Below the pieces are notes generated by a model, which had not been told where the DNA came from, did not search any database, and saw only the letters and a program-made list of their open reading frames with translations. The position numbers were made by a program, and so were the translations under genes. DNA of 64,000 nt from Agelas oroides (lineage: Eukaryota; Porifera; Demospongiae; Agelasida; Agelasidae), in the NCBI GenBank assembly GCA_949130485.1, contig OX422194.1:707461-771460 (forward strand), read 5' to 3'. This document shows positions 1 through 23,200 of the stretch, piece after piece; the stretch's first letter is position 1, and every line of letters starts with the position of its first letter.

Positions 1-2458
1 CGGAGCCAGCCAATAGACAGCCAGTGGAGGTTTCAGCCACGACACTGTTGCAAAATAAACATATGACTGTTAGGTCTTGTAACAATCCGATTGGTCAGAG
101 CTCACATGATCCCTGAGCTGTTTCCAAATGCAGTGGCTGGGGTCTCCTGGACTTCACTTACGACTATCTTGACGTTGGGTAACTCGCGTTGTATCAGCCC
201 TCTGGCAGAGTGAACCAACTGCCTGGATACCTTATGGGAGGGATGAAGGAGAGAGGGTGGGAGGGAGAAGGTGTGCAGGTATGAGGGAAGGAGTAGTGCA
301 AGTGTGTGTGCACATGTACCTTTGGAGGAACAGCTCCAGCGACAAAGGCATGTATTCTCACCCTCTCCACCCTTCCCGGGTCTGTGATATGCACAGGAGA
401 GAGCCCCTTGATAGGGGTGGGGGTGACGATAACTTCACCACCGCCCTTGGGATAAAATCCTCTATAATGAATACAGAAAGAACAACATGTGTGCTACCAC
501 GCTACAATCAGTCTTAAATTGTTACTGTGAAGGCGTCACATAATTATGTACACACGGCTAACGTATAACCTCGCACCCACGCCATGTGGGTAAAGAAAAC
601 ACAAATCTTCCTTTGGCCTGGGAACGAGGCTAGTTCCCAAGTGGCCTGGGAACGAGACCAGTTCCCACATGGCCTGGGAACGAGATCAGTTTCCATGTGG
701 CATGGGAACGAGGCCAGTTCCCATGTGGCCTGGGAACGAGGCAGCACATGACATCCTGATGTTGCTGACCTTTTGCGTAACTGACATTCAAACGTAATAC
801 CAAATTTTTCAGCGATGGGTTGAAAAACCTGCAATAGAAGGAAAGATTCTAGTGTGCCATTTATAGAGCCAATGACAGTGCAGTTCTCACTTACCTTTGT
901 CACATAGTCAATCGGGGGGGCCATGTCTGCGTTGGTTCCTCCCTTTAGTGCTATTTTTGAGGGTTTGGGGGAATAGAGCAGGCATGGCAGAGCAGCTTGC
1001 AACAGAAGACAGATGCTCCTACGCAGATGAGAGATGAGGGGGAAGTACAGAGAGAAAGAGAGTGGAGGAGGGAAGGGGGAAGTACAGAGAGAAAGAGAGT
1101 GGAGGAGGGAAGGGGGAAGAGGAAGAAGGAGTACTTAACCTACTGAATACATCTCTTTATAGCCGGCTCTCCCCTTGCCCCGATGAAAAATAAAAACGGA
1201 GGGGCGAGGGGAGAGCCTGGGAACGAGGCTAATCTCTTTATGATGTATTCATATATTCAAACACCAGATTCTATCTTGTGTCATGTGTTGGACAGGTCTG
1301 TTAACTTTGGCCTCCTGCTGTAGTTATACATTCGTACATGCAAACTAAAAATGCTTTCCAAAAATATTCGAGAAGATCAGCAGAAACAGAAACAAGGGCT
1401 TCCTCACCCTGCTGTCTTTGTGTCTGCAGTAAAATCTCCACCCCTCACTGCTCCAGGGTGGAACGTGATCTGTGAGGACCCCACCGACTCCCCCTCCAGT
1501 TGGCCACCACATAGTCTGGATATCAGCTGGAGAAAGACATGATGTAACCATGATGTAATGCTGGCCACACCCACTTTATGTTTAACGTTGACATTGACTG
1601 ACAGTAAGAGGTCACTTATTCAAACATGTTGGGACTAAAGGGTAATTCCACGCAAAGCAAATGATTGTTTGGGGGTCGGTTGAGTGAAGACTAGGACAAA
1701 ACCCCCCAGGACAGTTTGAGAGCCGATTGAGTGAAGACAAGGACAAAAAAAAAAACTCGCTTAGCTTCAGTAGTAGGAAAATAGCTTCCTATTACTGTAG
1801 CAAAATCTGACCAATCAGAGGGCTTCTCTAGAGTAAATATGATTTTAGCCCCGCCCCCTGCAGCACACGACCATTTGCTCCATCCAACCTGTATCCCCGT
1901 GAGGTGCTGTGGCCGGAGCCCTGGCTTGTCCCGTCCTGCCCTGATGCGAGAGACCCGGATGGGTTGTCCCAGGAGACAGCTCATTGCCATAGCATTCCGC
2001 AAGATCTGACCACCCTATGGGAAGGGAAGAGAAAGATGGCATACTCCTGAGTCCACCCTCTCATATGCAGTGGGGTCTGTGGTCTGTGAATGAGACTCTG
2101 TTTTGTACAGTGTGTAATAAAAGCAGGGGAGAAGCCTGGGAATGAGGCTACCATTTTTCGCCCTTACCCCCTCCATGGCAGAACCATCAATCTCAATTGG
2201 TGCATCACGTGATGACATGCACGGCTCAACAGGTACGTGCTGCGCGGATTCTGATTGGACAGGCCCTGTCTGTCCACCAGATCCACCAGACATGGAGACT
2301 CCTCCCTCTGTCTGTGACTGCATTGGATACATGATGGTTCTTGCTGCTTTGTGGGCTGATGTGTCCCCATCGGCTGCTGATGGAGGACCCATCGCCTCCC
2401 TTGGCTTCCTCCATGCACGTTTCCTCCGCTGACCACCACCAGCGCTTGCAGTAGCCAT
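1..2458 (-). CDS. RTCA: RNA 3'-terminal phosphate cyclase, 5' eight coding exons (partial)
   Basis: The enzyme family converts RNA 3'-phosphates to 2',3'-cyclic phosphates using ATP through an enzyme-AMP intermediate. Coding exons in transcript order are 2168-2458, 1889-2014, 1408-1526, 895-1018, 770-828, 320-461, 106-230 and 1-44, all with GT/AG borders and matching phase. Hallmarks are MEGGGQILR across the first junction, IRAGRDKPGLRPQHLTG in exon 2, LKGGTNADMAPPIDY in exon 4, GFYPKGGGEVIV in exon 6 and AETSTGCLLAG in the last visible exon. The C-terminal part, including the adenylated histidine, lies beyond position 1. The ATG at 2458 gives about 80 residues before the usual start, with a basic RRKRAWRKPR stretch. 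An internal ATG at 2218 would give a family-typical N-terminus, and an in-frame ATG at 2527 is a third option. Family assignment is firm; the start is not. Confidence 0.93.
602..745. repeat. Short tandem repeat in RTCA intron
   Basis: About five imperfect copies of a unit of roughly 28 bp containing CCTGGGAACGAG and CAGTTCCCA. The half-palindromic unit resembles the end of the hairpin elements found throughout the window, so it may be an amplified piece of one. It lies in the intron between the exons at 320-461 and 770-828. Confidence 0.7.
1023..1120. repeat. Two-copy 47-bp direct repeat in RTCA intron
   Basis: Two adjacent, nearly identical purine-rich copies containing GGGGGAAGTACAGAGAG. 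They sit just upstream, in the transcript sense, of the exon at 895-1018, where the sense strand is pyrimidine-rich. Confidence 0.65.
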
Positions 2459-2571
2459 CACCAGCAGCCGGGTCGAGTCGGCTATCTGCAGTTGTGCAAA
2501 TCTGACTATTTGATTTTTCGTAAACATTTCGGATAAATAGAACAGACCTCGAACGCTTGCTGAGTTGCAGA
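2459..2571. promoter_or_regulatory. Bidirectional promoter region between RTCA and SMIM7
   Basis: The start codons of RTCA (minus, 2458) and SMIM7 (plus, 2572) face away from each other across 113 bp. Both 5' UTRs and core promoters must overlap or abut here unless undetected upstream non-coding exons exist. I see no TATA box. Inferred from geometry only. Confidence 0.6.
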
Positions 2572-3624
2572 ATGTTCTCTGAGATAATTATTTTCTGGTA
2601 AGTTAAGAATCTAGCTCACCTCGATATGAGGGAGATCATGGAGTATAGCCTACATGCTCGGGACATGGGAAGAGGGAGGGAGGGGGTGTGCCTGATTCTG
2701 ACCCCATGTTCTCATCTACAGCACGCTTATTGTGAATGCAGGAGCAGTCCTCAACTTCAGACTGTACGTTGTCAGAGTTGTACACTCCATGATTTGCAAC
2801 TGTTTTTGAGTTGTTTTAACCTCCATGTGCACACACACACACACACATAGTCTCACAAGCCACACCCTTCACAGAGAGGGGAAGGGTGTGGTCACGCTGC
2901 AACCATTGAGTTGTCGCTGAGGAACGCAATTATCGAACATAGCAGTTAGATAATAAGATGCTGACATCCGCTAAACACGTTGTGATGTAATTGTTACTCC
3001 ATGACAACGGATGCAATCTATGAGCGCGGATCTGATTGGTCACATCAAGTTTCTGCCGTGGCAACAACTCAGTGGTTGCAGCGTGACCAGACCCTTCCTC
3101 TCTCTGTGAAGGGTGTGACTTGCGAGACTAAGACGCACACACACACATGCACACACACACACACAGAAAAAAGCGACAGTCGGAGTCATTTGATGAGGGA
3201 GAAGAGAAACTAACATTGGGCGACCGAGTGAGGGAGTTCCTTCAGAGCCTCCGATACTTCAGAATATTCATCGCTCTCTGGAACATTGCAGTCATTTTGT
3301 GCATGTTCATGTGAGTATTGAGTTTGTGCGAGTAGCCTGTGGCGTAATCATGCTTTGAACAGCCTCATTCCCATACTACTGGTAGTTTGTTGGTCGTGTG
3401 TGGGATTGAAGAGATATGGAAAGTAGTAACTTTGTTTCCATCAGTCTCGTTCCCAGGTTATGAAGGGATAGTCTGGGAACGAGATGGGCATGACACAGAG
3501 TTAATCAAGTGGTATGGGAATCAGCTAACCCATGGCCTGGAGATGAGGTTATTGCAGGGTTTTCCCCATTTAATTGCATCAACATATGTTATGTCTCTTG
3601 TTTTTCAGATTCTTTGGGTCGTGA
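2572..3624 (+). CDS. SMIM7: Small integral membrane protein 7
   Basis: Exons are 2572-2597, 2722-2763, 3167-3310 and 3609-3624, with phases joining into 75 residues plus a TGA stop, the same length as the vertebrate protein as I recall it. Visible hallmarks are NAGAVLNF in the first hydrophobic segment, the central acidic/basic stretch, and REFLQSLRYFRIFIALWNI followed by a short tail ending FGS. The molecular function is not established; the protein has two hydrophobic segments and is expected in internal membranes. The first exon carries only eight full codons, so the gene is easily missed by ORF scanning. Exon 3 is immediately preceded by a CA repeat ending in the acceptor. Intron 2 carries an inverted-repeat element at 2848-3130. 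The gene is divergent from RTCA and convergent with the integrin gene. Confidence 0.92.
2848..3130. mobile_element. MITE-like long inverted repeat in SMIM7 intron 2
   Basis: The element starts TAGTCTCACAAG and ends CTTGCGAGACTA. The arms pair over roughly 75-80 bp each, including a shared CACCCTTCACAGAGAG block and the CGTGACC/GGTCACG segment. No coding capacity. The TAGTCTC terminus recurs at 23024 and 24102, so it belongs to a family present elsewhere in the window. Confidence 0.75.
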
Positions 3625-3701
3625 TGTTGACCACAAGCTCTGAACGTGACGTCTGATTCTCCAAATCCTCCATTCTAGAACTCTCTTGATCAACAGCTGA
3701 C

Positions 3702-3707
3702 ATTAAA
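3702..3707 (+). terminator. SMIM7: Candidate SMIM7 poly(A) signal ATTAAA
   Basis: ATTAAA lies 78 bp after the SMIM7 stop codon, at a sensible distance for a compact 3' UTR. Chance occurrence is possible. Confidence 0.4.
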
Positions 3708-4079
3708 CCTCAAAATTAGAGCCTGTGAGATTTATCCTGTTGTTCTCTTATTCTCAAAACTTCACTATAGTTTTTCTGTGACTACAGATATCCTTGAACC
3801 CAGGTTTTTGTCCATGAAGGAAAATCTGTTAGCCAATTTTGGAAGCTAATACACTGTAACGTGCGTCTCAGTCCCATACCCCAGCTTCAATCACCTTCAG
3901 TACCAGCTAGCTGGGTAAAAGTGCTGATAAACACTGCATGAAAAGGCTTGGAAACATGGGATCATTGTAACACAAGCCTTGCTCCCAAGCTCCTCCCCAA
4001 TTTTTTCCATGGTCAGTGATGTATGTTAGAAGTCCAAATTTCATTGTGAGACTAAATCAAATACTTATCATTTGTCTTT

Positions 4080-4475
4080 TAAAAGAAACACAGAGGTCTT
4101 TTGCTTCAGGTACTAGTCATATTGTCATTTCTCTTCTAATTAAAAGAAACACAGAGGTCCTTTGCTTCAGGTACTAGTCATATTGTCATTTCTCTTCTAA
4201 TTAAAGGAAACACAGAGGTCCTTTGCTTCAGGTACTAGTCATATTGTCATTTTCTCTTCTAATTAAAAGAAACACAGGTCCTTTGCTTCAGGTACTAGTC
4301 ATATTGTCATTTTCTCTTCTAATTAAAAGAAACACAGAGGTCCTTTGCTTCAGGTACTAGTCATATTGTCATTTCTCTTCTAATTAAAAGAAACCCAGAG
4401 GTCCTTTGCTTCAGGTACTAATCATATTGTCATTTCTCTTCTAATTAAAAGAAACACGGAGGTCCTTTGCTTCAG
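4080..4475. repeat. 61-bp minisatellite, about 7 copies
   Basis: Tandem units of about 61 bp, each with AAAAGAAACACAGAGGTCC and GGTACTAGTCATATTGTC, differ by a few substitutions and small indels. The array lies in the intergenic gap 3625-4679 between the convergent SMIM7 and integrin genes. I see nothing else in that gap except their 3' UTRs. Confidence 0.9.
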
Positions 4476-4679
4476 CATATTATTAAGTCACAAAATTATA
4501 TAATTATCAATACATGGCTTGTATGATTACGCAGAATGAATATGGATGTAAAAAAATAAAGAAAAAGTGACTGGTAAGTTAATTGGAAAATGAAAACGAT
4601 CAGCTAATGTAATTGGTAATGAGTGCTAAAACTGTATAGTGGTTTACAACAGGGTACAAAGTTCAAATGTGACACGTTA

Positions 4680-15355
<10,676 letters not shown>

Positions 15356-17233
15356 GGTAACCTGCCTCTCCTGCTGTAAGGGTACAGTAAAGAGATTATA
15401 TTTGATGGCAAAACAAGTTCATCGAATTACCTTAGCGTACCTTTTTTTTTATATTCCAGGGTGCACTTAGCTAGCCTCATTCCCAGGCCTTCGTACATGG
15501 GAGGCTGGGAACGAGGCTACACTTAGCTGACCTCAAAATGAAGGTTTAATCTGTGTCCTTCGGAGGGAATGTTAATCCACTGGTCCTTAATTGTGCTATG
15601 ATATCTTCTCGTTAACCTGGTTATCTGCAAACATCATTGGATCCCAAACTATGCATCTTACGACCACAGTTATGTAAAGTTTCTCAGGAAATAATCTATA
15701 AGATTGTGTCCAGAAAAACAACAAAATTATTTGGAATGGACCCTTGCCAACCGAGAGCACTTATGCATTTTTGTTGCCAACTGATACCTAGACGAGAGGA
15801 AAGAGATGCAGGCCGGTGGCTAGATCATGAGGACAACATGGCTTGTACCAAGGGTGCATCGACTGCCTTCAGTGTCTCAACAAGCCTTTGCTTGTACCCA
15901 AGCTGACACCCCACGTGATTAGGAGATTGTTGGTTATGAAACTGTAGGGCTGAGCCTGAGCAAGGCACACATTTTGAGTCAAGTCCCCAGCTAGTTTATT
16001 TGGATAACAAACATATAATACCAATGTACGCAGCCATTTATCCAGTGTCAACCAGCCTTGTCACTTGTACTGCAGCCAAGATGTAGGCCTGATATGAAGT
16101 ATATCAAAGATTTCACCTATGTATAGCACTGAACTCTAAAGTGTTCGAGCCAAGGTAAACCTGCAGTACTAACCACCTATGTCGAGCGTCTTGGGGTGCG
16201 GTTACTTTGCTCGGAAGAACAGTTTGTATATTAACTACATGGTTAAATTATTGACATCAAAACTATTTCATCGTCACTTGCACTGCAAGCAAAAGCTAAG
16301 ATGTTTTTAGGTACAAGTGACTGATAGGATGCGTATAATTTACATGGTTGAATTCTTGATACCAAATTTGTTGAACACTACAAATAGTTTTGGTCCCACA
16401 CGTGTACATATATAGCATCTACTGAGTCCACAGCCTCCAGTATTGTCCAAGCTGGCAGCTGTACCTGAGAACACACCACCGGTTTTCCGCCAAATTTTGA
16501 GCACATCTTCATTCTATAATCTTCTCACAAAGTATACATACATGCTGCTAGCCCAGCTCATGTTTAACATTTAACCACTTAGGGACATTTTTCACCGGGT
16601 AGCACACTTTTATTTACCAGCTAGCTCTGCTTCCAGCCAATCCAGGCCTATGAAACTGGGCGCAAAGCTAGTCCCATAGAGTCCCATACTATAAGTTCAC
16701 AGCACATGCTCTCATGCAAAGTTGCTAACTGTCGCACAGGTGTTTACATGTACGTCGACAGTCAAGGCCTACCTTGAAACAAAATCACGCAATCAGCACG
16801 CGATCGAGACAGTTCATGCAACATTTTACCTGGACACGGCACTCTTTACAGCAATAGTTTCACAAATCCCTGCCCTGGATGCTAGTGGCTCCACCCTATG
16901 ACTACCCGTATACCATGCCCCTACGGAATGCGGGCGTAACCACCACTGAAACTTGATTGGTCAATTGACTACACCCCTTCTTGCGCCAAATTCAAATTTC
17001 GAACCAGCTGGGAGCATTCTCACACAACATACACGCGTGTTTAGGGTCACTGTCGCGCGTCGACGCTGGATGACAGATCGGAGGATAGAGCTAGCTAGCT
17101 TTTGTTGTGAGTTGACGTTTTATTCTTTGCAGTGTGAACAGATAAGCCTATTGAAGACTGTTGCCTTTGCTTTCCAGATATAATTTATTAGACGTAGTAA
17201 TTTATGCAGAGGAAGGTGATATGCACGGGGGAA
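15356..17233. other. Intergenic region between divergent integrin and Bora genes
   Basis: About 1.9 kb between the two start codons, with no supported gene. It holds a hairpin element at 15472-15519 and two TGATTGGTCAATTG-like inverted CCAAT motifs near 16957, closer to Bora. The short ORFs here have no recognisable features. Promoters of both flanking genes are expected within it. Confidence 0.6.
15472..15519. mobile_element. Short AGCCTCATTCCCAGGC hairpin element
   Basis: TAGCCTCATTCCCAGGCCT on the left and AGGCTGGGAACGAGGCTA on the right form a 48-bp near-perfect palindrome bounded by TA on both sides. Confidence 0.8.
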
Positions 17234-20200
17234 ATGTCTTCTAATCCTTTCTCGACTCTGGAGAGGCAAAATTTTCCCGAATTTAGTCCTGTATTCACCA
17301 AGAACAGGACTCCTTCAAGTTCTGAGGTATGTCATAGATGGGCTCTAATTGAAATTTCTCCTGGGAAATAATATATGTCTTGTGTGACATGATTGTTTTA
17401 CACCACAGAGAAATGGAAGCTTTCATTGGTCAATAGATCACATAGCAAGACTGGTGAGTTGTCTGTAGGTCGGAAATGGTGGTTTGTCTTCATGTTGTGC
17501 TGGCCTAGTCTCACAAGTCAGACTAACTTCCCCAAAATGTTAACTGCATGTACCTACCTACCTAATGGGAGCGTTCACACTTTACAATAGGTATTTCAAG
17601 AGTGAATTTTTTTGAAATCTGGTTATATCATCCAGCTAATTGCATTCTGTGGGACAAAGTTTGTATACACAGTTCACCAGCCCCTTTCCATTTTCCGAAA
17701 GTGGGTCTGGCTTGTGAGACTGGTGTTCTTGTTTTCAGTGCATGCAAGTATTGTTGTATATTTATCTGTTGCCATAGAAACCAGCTGACATTGACACAGA
17801 TCCGGCCACACTTGTCAAGACTAATGGACACAGGTGCGTAAACACTTACAGTCTCATTCCCAGACCACCTACAAACTCAGTTCCAACCACTTACCATAAT
17901 GTGCGGAAGAGTAGATATTTCATGTTTGCTAGTCTCATTCCCAGGCCCCACTCAGCTTTTGTTGCTTCTGTACTTCAAGTAACAGAAAGCTTGGTGTTGG
18001 GAATGAAACTAGTTACTTTTCAGCGTTATTGCAACAACCGTTTGAGCCAATCAGATCAAAACCTATATGATTGACTCGCACATTTGGCCCTATTGCAACC
18101 AGACAATCAATAAAACCCTGACTCTGCTCTACCAAACATTGTACATGGAATGGAGACAGGTTGTATTTGTAATCTTGGAATGGGATCTTGGTATATTTCC
18201 TCAGTCCTGAGAACGACAATGAGACACAGAAGGCGGTGGACACGTTCTTCTCCCAGCGCACCATTCTCCCCTCCCCCTGGACCACGGGCACAAAGACAGC
18301 TGTCAAGAGAGTCACCTTCTCCCCTCTCCCCCCAGCAATGGCATGTAAGTGAGCCAGTGTCGCATGTACACTATCATGGCCCCTGATTTCCCGGTGTATG
18401 AAAACACAGAATAATCTCTGTTCTCCGCTGGAAAGATACTTCTTCTGGTCCCTGAATTTTATGCACACACACACGCACACATGTACACGCACACACACAC
18501 ACGTACACAGTCATTCGAGAAGATCCATCTAGCCTGGTTGAGTCAGACCTAAAGAGTGCAAAAACTTCAGATTGTAAGCAGCGTTGTCCATCTGATTCTT
18601 ACCTTCCAATTCACTGTTTTTTGTGTTGTGTGCAGGTGGAACGCAGACCGTGCTCACCTTCCCCTTTGCCTATGACCTCGAGAAGCTGTTGTCTGGAACT
18701 AATTTTTGCTTTACTGAGGACGACAATGTCCGGGATATCAGCAATTCTTCCCTCCGCAGGAAGCTCTTTGGACAGCCAGACAGACAGGTAGGAGGAGTGG
18801 TTCTCTGTCACTCTCATCCCCCAGCCAAAGTAGCAAGTGGTTGTTATGAGGGGAATTCCCCATCTCCCAGTTACCCCCTTGTATTGGCGGAAACATGTCC
18901 TGTGCAGTGGGTGACTTTAGCCTCGTTCCCAGGCCCGAACCCAGCTTCTCGTCGCTTGCAGTACGGTTAAGTACTGCAAGCGACGGAAAGCTGGGCGGGG
19001 CCTGGGAACAAGGCTAGGGTGACTTTGTACCATCTAGGCCTGCCTTTTTGAGGGAGATGTGGTTCATCAATTGTTCGTGCATTAGGATGTGTTGAGACTA
19101 TCAATCAATCAGTCACCTGACCCCACCTAACATACTTTTAACTTAACACATACCCTGGTGTGCTTCCGAACAGCAGTTACATGTATGTGTGTTGTTTTCT
19201 GTTATTATAATTTATACAGTCAATAAAATACGTATGTGATAAGATGGATTTCTTGTCTTGCTTCTCAATAATGCTGGCATCAGTGAACCCGTGATCAGGA
19301 TTATCAACTGAGTAGTCGAATGAACTAGAATGTTTCTTATGCCAGAAATTAGCCTCGTTTTGGGCCACTCAGGTTTTATCTTGCACCCGGAGGGAGGTGG
19401 AGCTTCAGAAGGGACAGGGTTAAGTTCCTTCCTAATGGTGCGTGTGCAGCACCATCCTGATATGGGCATGAAACGCCCAGTTTACATAACGCTGTTGGAA
19501 TGTTAAGTGGGAAGCCAGGTCAGTGGGGTCTGGGCAGGATTTATGAAGTGATCCAAATTGTGCTCCTACTTAAAATTCACCACATCCAAATGGTACTGCA
19601 ATTAACCAAATGGCCATCTGCTAAAGGCCTATATAGCGAGAACCCTGACTGGTAGCCTCGTTCCCAGGCTCTCCCCCCGTTTTTGAGGAGAGAGCCTGGG
19701 GACGAGGCTACCTGACTGGAGGGACAATGTCCTGGTCTTGGATAGACTGTAGACTGTAGACAGCTGTCAGATAAAACCTGGGAGTGCCTGGGAACGAGAT
19801 GGACTAGACAATTTAAGTGAGAGGGACAGTTGATACTCAACCAGCCGAGCTACAGAAGCAGCTCAGTTCAACACCATTTTGAAGCTTCAAGGCTAGTCTG
19901 GACTTATTTCATATTTGCAGGGCTCAAGTACCGATGGTGATGCTGCAATGGACGTGGGCGTCCTGTCACCTAGACTGTCCCCTGTGCCTGATGCCACTGC
20001 AACTCAGAGAACACCGTGAGTTGATTGTTCAGCTAATATTTGACCAATCAGGAAGCGTGCATCTAGCGATTGCTGACCAGTCAGGGGTTGTGTGTCTGCG
20101 AAAAAAAAAACGTATCTCCCTAACAGTTTAGGTACGAACCTAAGGAATCTTTTATTTCAATATTTCGTACTTACTAATAGGAATAGAAATGTCCGGATAG

Positions 20201-23200
20201 CCATGTGAGGTAAATGGTGCACATGTGTGTGAGCCTGCCTGCCAAGTGTGAGGAAGGGACTTGCACACGTCAGAGATGGGGGCATACCCTTTACGATGTA
20301 CTCTCTAAGATGGAGAGAGGGGAAGCTGCTGGACAGAACAGCACCACTCATCACGTGACCCGAATATAGCACAGCCAGATATCCAGGATCATATGTGCAA
20401 TGATATACTATTTATCTTTTTCCAGTTTGTCCAAGATGGGACATTATCCCTCCTCAAGCTCCACCCCTCTCCTTCACCCCTCCCACTATCACTCTCCTGC
20501 CATCATCCACAGCCACCCCACTGCCACTGGACGCTGGCGGTATGGAGACCGTGGGGGAGACAACCCTGCCATGTCTTCTATGGTCCTGCCAACCGTGTGT
20601 GAAGACCTTCCTGAGTTTTCACCGATTGGAGGAGGGGAAAGAAATGTTAATGAGAGAGACAGAAGAAGAGTCTGTTCCAAGAGTCTGTTTCCAGTAACCC
20701 CTTGCAAAAATGTAAGCTCTTTCTCTTTTGTAAAGTAAAGGTCATGTGATCCCAATGTGAGATCATGTGATCCCGATGTGAGATCATGTGATCCCGATGT
20801 GAGATCATGTGATCCCAATGTGAAATCATGTGATCCCAATGTGTGACCAAGTGATCCCAATGTGAGGTCATGTGATCTCAACGTGTGATCAGTTGATGTT
20901 ATGAGAGGGAAGTCGACAGTCACTGAGAATCAAACCCAGAGCTTCTAATGGATTGTCAGTGCTTCTGCTCTGACTATTGAGCTACAACTGTCTGGCAACC
21001 ATCTACTGCTGGCTTTCAGCTTCTTTCTTTACCCTATTTCCAGTTGAGACTTAGAGCATTAATATCTCCTATATTTGTGTCACACTGCATACATCATCTT
21101 GTTATGTCTCTCAACAGGCTGAGAGGAAGGAGAGAGAGGAGGAAGATGGTATGTCCGTGTCCCCCATTCTTTCTCCTATCCAGGGCCTTGGGTCTAGTCC
21201 ACATCTCACCAAGCCCGGCCCCATGGTGATGGAAGGTGTTCGACCCATGTCTACTGGGAAAACCACTTCAACACCCAACACTGCAGGTAAGTCTGTCATC
21301 TGCATACGAGACCTTCATTCTTGCTAGGATTCTGTGTCTCATTCCCAGGTCCCCAACCCAGCTCTTCATACTGCAAACAACAAAAGCTGTATGGGGCCTG
21401 GGAATGAGGCATACAAGTGTATATAGTTTGTAGTCTTGCGTGAGCAATAAGGCTGGATTGTAAATAGTCATAAGATACAAGTGAAAGTGAAAATCGAAAT
21501 CTTCAATCACACATGTACACACCCACACACACTGTGTGCACAAACAATTTTACTGCACATGACTCAACTCAACTCCTCGTCTCTCCTCCACCCCCCCCCC
21601 CCCCCCACACACACACACACACACACACTAACACACACAGTAATGAAGAGGCAGCTGGCAGTGTCTCCTTTCGCTAGTCCAGTACTCAAACAGCCGTGTA
21701 CAATGAGAACTGATATGGAAGACTGCAACAGCAATTCTGACCCCTGTGAGACAGATGACCTGGCTCAGCCTCTCTCCCTTAGTGACCTTAAAACTGAAAC
21801 GTACGACTTTACAAATATAACTGCGACAACATGCACCAGCTATTTCACCCAGATTGGTTTGGAAGAGAGCAGACATCCGCTCCACTCCACAGCCACCCAC
21901 TCAAGATGGCAGGCTCCCGTCCACTCCACTATGGTTGACCTGCAGAGACAACTTGGAGCAGCAAGCCTTCCTACGGTACAAGGGGTCTCTCAGATACCTT
22001 CTTCCACGTGGGCCGCTGATTCCGGTGTTGCAGCATCAGCCGAGTTTAATGCTACATCTGCACAGAGTCTTACAGGCAGTAGCAATGAACTAGGGATCAC
22101 CAAGTCGTCTAGTAACCCTTTCATGTTGCAAGCCAGCAAGGAAGAGTTGCAGGCACAATCAAAACCCGACAAAAGTTCCGAAACAGCAGCTTCACAAACA
22201 CAGAATGGCACTCAGGACTACAAATCTAGAGAAAAACAACCAAATTCTTGGATGCTTTCTACTGCTCACCCCAAGAGTAAGCACCCTGATCTCCCCACCA
22301 TACAGGAGGGTCAGACTCAAACTGACGTGCCTGCAAAGAACAATGGTACGGAAAATAACAGCAAGTCTGATAGTGGTCTGGTAGCCTCACCGGATGAGAT
22401 GTACAGTCGACAGACCACAGACCCACACAGGCCTGGTACTAGCGTTCCAACATCGGCATACGCACCAATGGCGGGCAGCCTTACCTCTGCATCACCTCAC
22501 CCAACTGGATTGAAGCTACAGGTGTTCCCCCACACAACTAGACTACACTACGACTCCACTGCATATGGCGGTTCTGGCCCCACGTCCCCCATACTACAGT
22601 ACACGCCTTCAAGGTACAACACTGCTTACCCGCTCAAGTCTGGACTTGTCCCACACCAAATGAAATTTCCTACAGTCTTTCCAAATGGCATTCTACCATC
22701 CCGACCAAAACTCTCGACCACCCCCATACCCTCACTGCCTTCCACTCTTCCTCAGCCAGAACATTCTGTTTACTCTTTTGGGGTTGGAGGAGGAAGCGGT
22801 CTGTCCTCAGTGTACCACACACCTCCAAGCAGGTACTCTGGTCTGAGGGGCAGGGGTAGCTCTCTGGGTGACGGAACGAGCTTTGCTGGTTTTACCAGGG
22901 AAGTCCTACGAAAGAAGGCATCTCTCAAATCACGACTTCAGTTCAGCAGTGAGTCACAGTCTGCTCTGGTCTCATTCCAATCCATCCTGACCTCATTCCC
23001 AGGCTGGGTTACTTAGGCCTTGCTAGTCTCGTGCCCAGACCCCACCCTCTCATGAAGAAAAGGGTCTGGTGACTATTGAGCGCTTCCTTGGTTGTGTTGA
23101 GTCAGCTATCTTGATTTTTGAATAAGTAAATGATTGTGTCCTTATGGCGTAGTGCTATTTCATTGGCTAGCGTCAACGCTTGTATGACATTGCGCTATTT

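Noticed and set aside
3387..3656. 89-codon plus frame ending ILWVVMLTTSSERDV as the SMIM7 C-terminus
   Set aside because: Joining exon 3167-3310 to 3609 in the proper phase gives IFFGS and a stop at 3622-3624, matching the family's length and ending. The longer frame is out of phase.
15637..15906. 89-codon frame in the integrin-Bora intergenic region
   Set aside because: No recognisable motif, no splice partners, and the length is within chance for this base composition.
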